From Phycisphaerae bacterium (GTDB lineage Bacteria > Planctomycetota > Phycisphaerae > Sedimentisphaerales > Anaerohalosphaeraceae), in the NCBI GenBank assembly GCA_007121565.1, contig SKKI01000256.1:1-5017 (forward strand): a stretch of DNA of 5,017 nucleotides, in the 5' to 3' direction. The notes below the pieces were generated by a model that saw only the letters and a program-made list of their open reading frames with translations, ran no database searches and was not told where the DNA came from. Numbering within the stretch: position 1 is the stretch's first letter; each line of letters begins with the position of its first letter. Shown here in pieces: positions 1 to 5,017 of this stretch. The position numbers and the translations under genes are program-made.

Positions 1-923
1 GAAAAATACTGGTTTTGGGTGTAACCGCCTCAGGAAAAGGGGCATTGGGCTTTGAGCTGGCGCGTCGGCTGGGCGGTGAGATTATCAGCGTCGATTCGAT
101 GAAGGTGTACCGGCGGATGGATATCGGCACGGCCAAGCCCCCGCCGGATAAACGCCGGCAGATTGCCCACCATGTTATCGATGTGGTCGAGCCGAGTGAG
201 GCGTTCAGCGTCGATCGGTTTCTGGAGCTGGCCCGGGGGGCGGCTGCGCAGATTCAGGCCGCCGGCAAACAGGTCGTGGCCGTCGGCGGCACGGCGATGT
301 ACATCAAGGCCCTGCTGCATGGGCTGTTCGAAGGGCCGGCCTCGGATGCGGCGATTCGCCGTCGGCTGGGCGAGCAAATCGACCAGGACGGCTCGGCGGC
401 CCTGCACAAACGGCTTACCGAGGTCGATCCGCAGGCTGCGTCGCGCATCCACCCGAACGACCGCCGCCGCATCGTCCGCGCATTGGAGGTCTTTGAACTG
501 ACCGGCACCCCGATCAGCGCCCTGCAGCAGCAGTGGGAAACGCAGGCGGCATCCGACTGGCAGGTTATTGGCCTGCGCCGACCGAAAGAAATCGAAAGCG
601 GACGCATCAACAGCCGCGTCAAGCGGATGGTCGATGAGGGCCTGCTCGATGAGGTCAAGCGATTGCTGGCCGAGCCGCAGCCGATGAGCAAGCAAGCCCG
701 CGCCGCGATTGGTTACGCCGAGGTCATCGCCCATCTGGAAGGCAAGTGCAGCTTTGACCAGGCCGTTGAGCAGATCAAAATCAACACCCGCAAACTGGCC
801 AAGGCCCAGCGCACCTGGTTCAAAACCTTCCGCAATACCCACTGGCTGGACATCACCGAAACCGACACCCTCGAGACCGTCACCGAGGCGGCGATAGAGG
901 TGGCCGTGTCGGTTAACGCTTGA
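1..923 (+). CDS. miaA: tRNA dimethylallyltransferase MiaA, 5'-partial
   Basis: MiaA transfers a dimethylallyl group from DMAPP to N6 of A37 in tRNAs that read UNN codons; it is cytosolic. The frame is open to the left edge (first full codon at base 3, 306 visible codons), so the true start lies just outside. The TTG at 15 is not a credible start because it falls inside the first beta strand (KILVLG). Visible family motifs, numbered from the first full codon, are: P-loop region GVTASGKG (6-13), DSMKVYRRMDIGTAKP (from 31), GGTAMYIKAL (95-104), HPNDRRRIVRALEV (from 150), AIGYAEVIAHLEG (from 235) and the C-terminal NTRKLAKAQRTWF. The length fits the usual size of a little over 300 residues. The P-loop ends in Gly where Ser or Thr is expected; the rest of the protein looks intact. 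The 3' end overlaps the convergent sugar kinase by 11 bases. The family call is secure from the motifs; activity with the altered P-loop is not proven. Confidence 0.96.
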   Translation, partial: KILVLGVTASGKGALGFELARRLGGEIISVDSMKVYRRMDIGTAKPPPDKRRQIAHHVIDVVEPSEAFSVDRFLELARGAAAQIQAAGKQVVAVGGTAMYIKALLHGLFEGPASDAAIRRRLGEQIDQDGSAALHKRLTEVDPQAASRIHPNDRRRIVRALEVFELTGTPISALQQQWETQAASDWQVIGLRRPKEIESGRINSRVKRMVDEGLLDEVKRLLAEPQPMSKQARAAIGYAEVIAHLEGKCSFDQAVEQIKINTRKLAKAQRTWFKTFRNTHWLDITETDTLETVTEAAIEVAVSVNA

Positions 924-1992
924 CGCGGGCGTTGCCTTCCCAGATGCTCCAGACCTGCTCTTCGTCGGCCGGCTGGCCGTAGTCGGTCAGCATGGTGGTC
1001 GCCAGCGCTCCGGTGGCCCAGCCAAATTGGGCCCATTTTTCCGGCGCCCAGCCTTTGAGAATCGCATAGAGCATCCCGCCGACAAACCCGTCACCGCCGC
1101 CGATGCGGTCCAGGACGGTGATGTCGCGCGGCTCGATAACATGCCAACTGTCGCCGGCGGCCATGATCGCCCCCCACAAATGATGGTTGACGCTGATAAC
1201 CTGCCGCAGCGTCGTGGCAAACACCGACGCATTCGGGAAAGCCTTTTTGGCGCTGTTAATCATCCCTTTGAAGCTTTCGATCTTGGCGGCAATATCTTTG
1301 CCCCCGGCCTCGGGCCCTTCCAGCCCCAGGCACAACTGAAAATCTTCTTCATTGCCCACCAGGATGTCGGAGGCCTGGGCGATCTCGGTAAAGATCTCGC
1401 GCAGCTCGTTTTCCCGATTCTTCCAGAACGAGGCCCGATGGTTCAGGTCGAACGAAATGCGCGTGCCGTATTGTTTCGCGGCGCGAGCAAGCTCGAGGCA
1501 AAATGTCCCCGTCTCCGGCGACAGGGCGGCAATCAGCCCGGACATATGCACGAGCTGAACGCCTTCCTTGCCGAACAGCCGATCCAGATCAAAATCCTTG
1601 ACGTTCAGCGTTCGCCCTACCTCACCGGCGCGATCGTTATGCACCCGCGGCCCGCGGCTGCCGCAGCCGCTGTCGGCCAGATTGAATTGATGGCGATAGC
1701 CCCACGGACAGCCTTGATCGACCTCTTTGCCCTCGTAGTCCATATGCCGACTGGCCAGGTTGTCTTTGATAAACCGGGCAACCGGGCTGCCTTTGACAAA
1801 CGTGGTCAACACTTTGACCGGCAGGCCCAAATAGGATGCAACGCTGGCGACATTGGTCTCGGCGCTGGTAGCCTGCATCATCAGCATCTGGCCGCAGTGC
1901 ATCGGCTGGCCATTGACCGGCGTCAGGCGTGCTCCCATACTGGTCGGAACAACAAGACTGTATTTGTACTCTTTTTTAAGTTCAATACTCAT
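913..1992 (-). CDS. PfkB-family sugar kinase, probably 2-keto-3-deoxygluconate kinase
   Basis: A 359-residue ribokinase/PfkB-fold kinase that should phosphorylate a sugar or sugar acid with ATP in the cytosol. The C-terminal PfkB signature is DRIGGGDGFVGG (295-306), with D301 as the expected catalytic base. The N-terminal signature appears as SAETNVASVASYLG (43-56), in place of the common GG-A-x-N-x-A. A DLNHRASFW segment (182-190), NEEDF (214-218) and HNDRAG (118-123) resemble 2-keto-3-deoxygluconate (KDG) kinases more than ribokinases or fructokinases, so KDG is the best substrate guess; another sugar acid is possible. The ATG at 1992 is preceded by AAAGGAAG (1998-2005), a strong ribosome site that fixes the start. 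It lies downstream of glyA on the same strand, 190 bases past the glyA stop codon, with its own candidate promoter in between. The stop codon lies inside the 3' end of miaA. There is no KDG aldolase or uronate gene in view to confirm the pathway. Confidence 0.9.
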   Translation of the reverse strand: MSIELKKEYKYSLVVPTSMGARLTPVNGQPMHCGQMLMMQATSAETNVASVASYLGLPVKVLTTFVKGSPVARFIKDNLASRHMDYEGKEVDQGCPWGYRHQFNLADSGCGSRGPRVHNDRAGEVGRTLNVKDFDLDRLFGKEGVQLVHMSGLIAALSPETGTFCLELARAAKQYGTRISFDLNHRASFWKNRENELREIFTEIAQASDILVGNEEDFQLCLGLEGPEAGGKDIAAKIESFKGMINSAKKAFPNASVFATTLRQVISVNHHLWGAIMAAGDSWHVIEPRDITVLDRIGGGDGFVGGMLYAILKGWAPEKWAQFGWATGALATTMLTDYGQPADEEQVWSIWEGNARVKR

Positions 1993-1997
1993 AACGA

Positions 1998-2005
1998 CTT
2001 CCTTT
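1998..2005 (-). promoter_or_regulatory. Ribosome binding site of the sugar kinase
   Basis: The minus-strand sequence reads AAAGGAAG five bases before the ATG at 1992. It is a strong Shine-Dalgarno match and supports that ATG as the start. Confidence 0.75.
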
Positions 2006-2070
2006 CAAACTTGTTGGTTGGCCATGCGTTAGTGGTTTTGCAACCCTCTATTTTACTCACGACATGAGAT

Positions 2071-2099
2071 ATTTTAGCGTACCGCTGCCACATAATCAA
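2071..2099 (-). promoter_or_regulatory. Candidate sigma70-type promoter for the sugar kinase
   Basis: On the minus strand, TTGATT (2094-2099; 4 of 6 against TTGACA) is followed after exactly 17 bases by TAAAAT (2071-2076; 5 of 6 against TATAAT). Transcription would start near 2064, giving a leader of about 70 bases before the ATG at 1992. Spacing and position are good and the region is AT-rich compared with the genes. It suggests the kinase can be expressed apart from glyA. The call rests on consensus matching alone, and promoter consensus in this organism is unknown. Confidence 0.42.
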
Positions 2100-2136
2100 G
2101 GCTGAGTTGGGAAAATTTGCACAACACTGAATGTCA

Positions 2137-2165
2137 CCCCTGCCGGCACCAACGGCCGACAGGGG
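2137..2165 (-). terminator. GC-rich hairpin after glyA, possible weak terminator or RNA-stabilising stem
   Basis: An inverted repeat pairs 2137-2147 with 2155-2165: 11 positions with one mismatch (2143 against 2159) and a 7-base loop. It begins 17 bases after the glyA stop codon in the direction of transcription. There is no T-run after the stem on the minus strand (it continues TGACATTC), so it is not a classical intrinsic terminator. It could slow exonucleases or attenuate read-through into the kinase gene. The hairpin is directly visible; its function is inferred. Confidence 0.45.
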
Positions 2166-2182
2166 GATACTTGAGCGGGGGC

Positions 2183-3445
2183 TTATTGATTGGCGCGTTG
2201 GACAAAAAGCTCGGGCACGGGAAATTGTGCACACAATTCCAGCACAGCATCGGTAATTTTGGCGATGACCGCCTCGTTGTCGATATTGTCGGCGACGGTA
2301 TTGATCCACTCGGCGACCTGGTCCATCTGCTGCTCCTTCATGCCGCGCGTGGTCAGCGCCGGGGTGCCGAGGCGCAACCCACTGGGATTGAACGGCCCGG
2401 CGGTATCGCCCGGCACGGAGTTGTAGTTGCAGACGATCCCGGCACAATCCAGCGCCTTGGCCAACGGTTTTCCGGTCAGCCCTTTGTTTCGCAAGTCCAT
2501 TAATATCAAGTGGTTATCGGTTCCCCCGGAAACCAGATCAAAGTCAAATCGTTTCAGTCCGTCGGCCAGCCGTTTGGCGTTGGCCACGACCTGTTTGGCG
2601 TATGCCTCAAAGTCCGGCGTCGCCGCCTCGCCCAGTGCAACGGCCACCGCCGCAATCGTGTGCATATGCGGGCCGCCCTGCATCCCGGGGAAGACGGCTT
2701 TGTTAATCGCCGCCTCGTGCTCTTTCTTGCATAATATCATCCCGCCGCGGGGCCCGCGAAGCGTCTTGTGTGTCGTGGTGGTGACCGCATCGGCGTAGGG
2801 AACCGGACTCATATGCACCTTTCCGGCAACCAGCCCGGCGATGTGCGCCATATCGCACACATGATACGCTCCGACGGATTTGGCGATTTCCTGAAACGCG
2901 GTAAAATCGATCGCCCGCGGATAGGCGCTGGCCCCGGAGATGAGAATCCTGGGCTTGTGCTTTTTGGCCAGGTCGGCGATTTTGTCGTAATCCAGCCGTC
3001 CGGTCTTGGCATCCAGCTCGTACTGCACGGAATTGAAGAATTTGCCGGTGAAGCTGACCTTCCAGCCATGGGTCAGGTGCCCGCCGTGCGGCAAAGCCAG
3101 CCCCATAATCGTCGAGCCGACCTCAGCCAGCGCACAGTACGTCGCCAGGTTCGCAGGCGAGCCGGAATGCACCTGAACATTGACCCCCTCGGCCCCGAAC
3201 AGGGTCATCGCCCGCTGCCTGGCCAAATCTTCGATCTGATCGGTAAAGGCCTGTCCTTCATAGTACCGCTTGCCGGGATACCCCTCGGCGTACTTGTTTG
3301 TCAGGCAGCTTCCGGTAGCCAGCATCACCGCCTTTGAGACATAATTTTCCGATGGAATCATTCGCAGCGCAGCGGCTTGGCGATTCTCTTCCTGATGAAT
3401 AATATCAAATACAGCCGAATCTGTCTTTTCAAACTGCGATAACAT
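2183..3445 (-). CDS. glyA: Serine hydroxymethyltransferase
   Basis: GlyA is a cytosolic PLP enzyme that interconverts serine plus tetrahydrofolate with glycine plus 5,10-methylene-tetrahydrofolate, a main source of one-carbon units. With the ATG at 3445 the protein has 420 residues, the normal bacterial length. Motifs in order: LTNKYAEGYPGKRYYEG (48-64), NVQVHSGSPAN (89-99), GGHLTHG (121-127), CDMAHIAGLVAG (197-208) with the PLP-contacting D198, the Schiff-base lysine K227 in TTTTHKTLRGPRGG (222-235), FPGMQGGPH, and the C-terminal PSGLRLGTPALTTRGM. All key residues are present. The start at 3445 is chosen over the in-frame TTG at 3463 because AAGGAG sits six bases upstream of the ATG and the TTG would lie upstream of that site. 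The candidate promoter leaves a leader of only about 37 bases, too short for a glycine riboswitch. The sugar kinase follows on the same strand. Confidence 0.98.
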   Translation of the reverse strand: MLSQFEKTDSAVFDIIHQEENRQAAALRMIPSENYVSKAVMLATGSCLTNKYAEGYPGKRYYEGQAFTDQIEDLARQRAMTLFGAEGVNVQVHSGSPANLATYCALAEVGSTIMGLALPHGGHLTHGWKVSFTGKFFNSVQYELDAKTGRLDYDKIADLAKKHKPRILISGASAYPRAIDFTAFQEIAKSVGAYHVCDMAHIAGLVAGKVHMSPVPYADAVTTTTHKTLRGPRGGMILCKKEHEAAINKAVFPGMQGGPHMHTIAAVAVALGEAATPDFEAYAKQVVANAKRLADGLKRFDFDLVSGGTDNHLILMDLRNKGLTGKPLAKALDCAGIVCNYNSVPGDTAGPFNPSGLRLGTPALTTRGMKEQQMDQVAEWINTVADNIDNEAVIAKITDAVLELCAQFPVPELFVQRANQ

Positions 3446-3451
3446 TTTAAT

Positions 3452-3457
3452 CTCCTT
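3452..3457 (-). promoter_or_regulatory. Ribosome binding site deciding the glyA start
   Basis: The minus-strand AAGGAG lies six bases before the ATG at 3445. It lies inside the frame that would be opened by the upstream TTG at 3463, so it selects the ATG as the real start. Confidence 0.8.
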
Positions 3458-3488
3458 GAGCAAATGTTGAAAATTTCCGCAAAGCAGA

Positions 3489-3517
3489 CTTATATCACAC
3501 TAAAACACGCTAAACAA
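3489..3517 (-). promoter_or_regulatory. Candidate sigma70-type promoter for glyA
   Basis: The minus strand carries TTGTTT (3512-3517; 3 of 6) and, after 17 bases, TATAAG (3489-3494; 5 of 6). A TG one base upstream of the -10 hexamer gives an extended -10 element, which would compensate for the weak -35. Transcription would start near 3482, about 37 bases before the glyA ATG. The -35 box falls in the loop of a small inverted repeat (3502-3524). This is consensus matching only. Confidence 0.42.
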
Positions 3518-3524
3518 GTGTTTT
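3502..3524. repeat. AT-rich inverted repeat over the glyA -35 region
   Basis: AAAACAC (3502-3508) and GTGTTTT (3518-3524) form a perfect 7-base inverted repeat around a 9-base centre that contains the candidate glyA -35 box. It could be an operator half-site pair. Read on the plus strand it also resembles a weak terminator, since the T-run continues to 3526, but no plus-strand gene ends here. The inverted repeat is visible; its role is unknown. Confidence 0.35.
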
Positions 3525-3528
3525 TTGC

Positions 3529-3556
3529 TTGAGATAGCTGCCAAACCCGTGATACT
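3529..3556 (+). promoter_or_regulatory. Weak candidate promoter for the DJ-1/PfpI lipoprotein array
   Basis: TTGAGA (3529-3534; 5 of 6) is followed after 16 bases by GATACT (3551-3556; 4 of 6). Transcription from here would give a leader of about 140 bases. A competing candidate lies at 3601-3630 (ATGGCA and TAGAAT), closer to the gene. I cannot choose between them from sequence alone. Confidence 0.25.
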
Positions 3557-3680
3557 CTAACTTTTCAGTATATCCCCTACCAAACTAAAGCATATTCCTT
3601 ATGGCACAGAACAAAAAAGCCAAATAGAATCACATGTAGTATGAACAGAGCACGATATGAGTGCAATACGATAATCAGGG

Positions 3681-4193
3681 AATTTTATCAGGAGAACGCA
3701 TTATGTTCACGACATCCAAAAGCTTGTTAACAGGCGTTTTGTTGGCGCTTGCGACCGTCGTAATCGGCTGTGAACGGCCGACAGAGCCGCACCCGGTCAC
3801 AGACGATTTGTCCGGCTACAGCGTGGCCATACTGATTACCGAAGGATTTCAGGATGAGGAGACGCTGCATCCGAAAGAATTTCTCAGGGACCGTCACGCC
3901 GAGGTCGTGGTTATCGGCCCGGCCGTCGAGACGGTAACGGCCTACAACAGTGACCAGCAGGTGCAGATCGACAAGGCGGTGGCCGATGTGACCGTCGATG
4001 AATTTTCCGCCCTGGTCATCCCCGGCGGCCAGTCGCCCGGCCATCTGCGTGAGATTGACGAAGTCGTCGAGTTTGTCGCCGACTTTTACGAGACCGGCCG
4101 GCCCATCGCCGCGATCTGCCATGGACCGCAGTTACTGATCGCCGCCGGCATCATGGAAGGCAAACGGGCGACATGCTTTGAGGGGATGTCCGA
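3681..4193 (+). repeat. Tandem direct repeat, unit 1 (partner at 4505-5017)
   Basis: Bases 3681-4193 align with 4505-5017 at a constant offset of 824 bases and without gaps in the coding part. Perfect runs include 50 bases (3856-3905 with 4680-4729) and 47 bases (4126-4172 with 4950-4996). The repeat covers the ribosome site and leader as well as the gene. Unit 2 is cut by the window edge, so the full length and copy number are unknown. Confidence 0.88.
3690..3694 (+). promoter_or_regulatory. Ribosome binding site deciding the start of the first lipoprotein gene
   Basis: AGGAG lies eight bases before the ATG at 3703. The frame is also open from a GTG at 3661, but that start would put 14 polar residues before the signal peptide and has no such site. 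The same site recurs at the same distance in the second copy (4514-4518). Confidence 0.75.
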
Positions 4194-4437
4194 CGAGCTG
4201 ATCGAGGCCGGAGCCCATTATGAAGACAGCCCAGTGGTGCGCGACGAGAACATTATTACATCGCGTGTACCCGACGATCTGCCGATGTTCTCGGCTGCAA
4301 TTGCTGTGGCGCTGGTCGACCACGTCGAGCCGCTGGATGCGACAACACCTTATTATGCCCCGCCGACGGCGCCGCCTGCGCCGATGTTGCCGCCGCCAGA
4401 TCCGGCAGAACCCCCGCAACCGGAGCAGAATGACTAG
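3703..4437 (+). CDS. DJ-1/PfpI-superfamily lipoprotein, copy 1
   Basis: A 244-residue predicted lipoprotein. Residues 1-22 form a signal peptide with K6 and a hydrophobic core, ending in lipobox VIGC with the lipidation cysteine at C23; the +2 residue is Glu, not the inner-membrane retention Asp. A short linker follows, then one DJ-1/PfpI domain (about 38-210): SVAILITEGF (40-49) with E47 as the candidate acidic partner, HAEVVVIGP, ADVTVDEFSALVIPGG (94-109), the nucleophile elbow AICHGP (137-142) with C139 and H140, and ITSRVPDDLPMF (185-196). The domain resembles the PfpI/YhbO branch, whose members have been reported as proteases, deglycases or stress proteins. The specific activity here cannot be assigned. 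The tail (213-244) is rich in Pro and Ala and ends acidic, so is probably disordered. A near-identical copy begins 89 bases after the stop with no clear terminator between, so the two are probably cotranscribed. Confidence 0.92.
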   Translation: MFTTSKSLLTGVLLALATVVIGCERPTEPHPVTDDLSGYSVAILITEGFQDEETLHPKEFLRDRHAEVVVIGPAVETVTAYNSDQQVQIDKAVADVTVDEFSALVIPGGQSPGHLREIDEVVEFVADFYETGRPIAAICHGPQLLIAAGIMEGKRATCFEGMSDELIEAGAHYEDSPVVRDENIITSRVPDDLPMFSAAIAVALVDHVEPLDATTPYYAPPTAPPAPMLPPPDPAEPPQPEQND

Positions 4438-4526
4438 TGCCGCTTGGACAGCAATCGAGCACCTCGACCGGCCGGAAAGTCGTAGATGAGCATCAATTAC
4501 CGTGATTTTTGCCAGGAGAATACATT
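4438..4526 (+). other. Spacer between the tandem lipoprotein genes
   Basis: This 89-base gap holds no gene and no convincing terminator; the best stem is a 4-base CGAC/GTCG pair at 4465-4482 without a T-run. Its last part resembles the leader of copy 1: both carry CAGGAGAA, two differing bases, then CATTATG, with an ATTTT run just upstream. The duplication unit therefore includes the translation leader as well as the coding sequence. Confidence 0.6.
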
Positions 4527-5017
4527 ATGTTGACCACACAAAAAAAATTGATCATGGGTGGGTTTCTCACAGTCGTGTTGGCCGTCATCGGTTGTGAGCG
4601 GCCGACAGAGCCGGTTCCGCCCACGGAAAATTTGTCCGACCACAGCGTCGCCATACTGATCACCGAAGGATTCCACGACGAGGAGACGCTGCATCCGAAA
4701 GAATTTCTCAGGGACCGTCACGCCGAGGTTGTGGTCATTGGCCCGACCGTTGAAACAGTAACAGCCTACAACAGCGACCAGCAGGTGCAGATCGACAAGG
4801 CGGTGGCCGATGTAACCGTCGATGAATTTGACGCACTGGTCATCCCCGGCGGCCAGTCGCCCGCCAACCTGCGCGACGATCAAGAGGTCGTCGAATTCGT
4901 CGCCGACTTTTACGAGACCGACCGACCCATCGCCGCGATCTGCCACGGTCCGCAGTTACTGATCGCCGCCGGCATCATGGAAGGCAAACGGGCGACTTGT
5001 TTTGAAGGGATGTCCGA
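4505..5017 (+). repeat. Tandem direct repeat, unit 2, truncated by the window edge
   Basis: This is the second unit of the 824-base-offset gene duplication. It carries the ribosome site, signal peptide and most of the DJ-1/PfpI domain of copy 2. No inverted repeats or transposase lie at the visible unit boundaries, so unequal recombination is a more likely origin than transposition. Confidence 0.85.
4527..5017 (+). CDS. DJ-1/PfpI-superfamily lipoprotein, copy 2, 3'-partial
   Basis: The frame opens at the ATG at 4527 (AGGAG at 4514-4518) and runs without a stop through the window end: 163 full codons. The product starts with a signal peptide (K6, K7, hydrophobic core) and the same lipobox VIGC at C23, followed by ERPTEP as in copy 1. 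The DJ-1/PfpI domain is visible up to the start of its last third, with E47 in ITEGF, ALVIPGG (103-109) and the nucleophile motif AICHGP with C139 and H140. It aligns with copy 1 without any gap; I count 136 identical residues of 163 overall, and 114 of 123 from residue 41 on. The differences concentrate in the signal peptide, the linker and residues 113-119. The C-terminus, including any proline-rich tail, is outside the window. Function is as uncertain as for copy 1. Confidence 0.9.
   Translation, partial: MLTTQKKLIMGGFLTVVLAVIGCERPTEPVPPTENLSDHSVAILITEGFHDEETLHPKEFLRDRHAEVVVIGPTVETVTAYNSDQQVQIDKAVADVTVDEFDALVIPGGQSPANLRDDQEVVEFVADFYETDRPIAAICHGPQLLIAAGIMEGKRATCFEGMS

Larger units (their letters stand above)
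3464..3702. other. Divergent AT-rich intergenic region between glyA and the lipoprotein genes
   Basis: No gene is supported here. The region is clearly more AT-rich than the flanking genes and should hold divergent promoters. The glyA side has the candidate promoter and inverted repeat listed separately. On the plus strand there are two weak promoter possibilities for the lipoprotein array: TTGAGA/GATACT at 3529-3556, and ATGGCA (3601-3606) with TAGAAT (3625-3630) at an 18-base spacing. No riboswitch, tRNA or strong terminator is recognisable. Confidence 0.6.

Noticed and set aside
1027..2067. Long plus-strand open frame opposite the sugar kinase
   Set aside because: It is the antisense shadow of the kinase: no recognisable domain, while the minus strand carries full kinase motifs and a ribosome site.
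3446..3463. Longer glyA start at the TTG codon at 3463
   Set aside because: The AAGGAG ribosome site falls between this TTG and the ATG at 3445, and 420 residues from the ATG match the usual family length.
3446..3482. Glycine riboswitch upstream of glyA
   Set aside because: The likely leader is only about 37 bases and AT-rich, with no tandem aptamer structure.
3661..3702. Longer start (GTG at 3661) for the first lipoprotein gene
   Set aside because: It would place 14 extra residues before the signal peptide; the ATG at 3703 has a good ribosome site that is conserved in the second copy.
4465..4482. Terminator between the two lipoprotein genes
   Set aside because: The best stem is four base pairs with no following T-run.
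4497..4946. Minus-strand open frames opposite both lipoprotein genes (also 3727-4122)
   Set aside because: They resemble each other only because the sense genes are duplicates; neither has family motifs, and the sense frames encode intact DJ-1/PfpI domains.
1..5017. A defence system, phage island or mobile element
   Set aside because: Four of the five genes belong to common metabolic or stress-related families, and no transposase, integrase, nuclease, CRISPR repeat or terminal inverted repeat is visible.

Overview
The window looks like a chromosomal segment of a GC-rich Gram-negative-type bacterium. The style (GC-rich genes, AT-rich spacers, lipoproteins with a Gly-Cys lipobox, a KDG-kinase-like sugar kinase) would suit a planctomycete of the Phycisphaerae type, but that placement is inference only. 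There are five protein genes. I saw no RNA gene, insertion sequence, CRISPR array or phage gene.

Layout. Bases 1-923 (+) hold the nearly complete miaA gene (tRNA dimethylallyltransferase), which begins just before the window. It converges on, and overlaps by 11 bases, a PfkB-family sugar kinase on the minus strand (913-1992), probably a 2-keto-3-deoxygluconate kinase. Upstream of the kinase, on the same strand, lies glyA (serine hydroxymethyltransferase, 2183-3445). The 197-base spacer between glyA and the kinase holds a GC-rich hairpin and a good sigma70-like promoter, so the kinase can probably be transcribed on its own. An AT-rich divergent spacer (3446-3702) separates glyA from a rightward pair of tandem genes. 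Both genes encode DJ-1/PfpI-superfamily proteins with lipoprotein signal peptides (3703-4437, and 4527 to beyond the window end).

How the genes relate. miaA and glyA are housekeeping genes (tRNA A37 prenylation; one-carbon and glycine metabolism), and the kinase is probably in sugar-acid catabolism. No shared pathway links the three. The most unusual part is the tandem lipoprotein array: two colinear copies, offset by 824 bases, that match at 136 of the 163 residues that can be compared. DJ-1/PfpI proteins are usually cytoplasmic, so two membrane-anchored paralogues with an intact Cys-His nucleophile motif are worth attention. The differences between copies are mostly synonymous, which suggests both are maintained as functional genes. 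A second oddity is the MiaA P-loop, which ends Gly-Lys-Gly instead of Gly-Lys-Ser/Thr.
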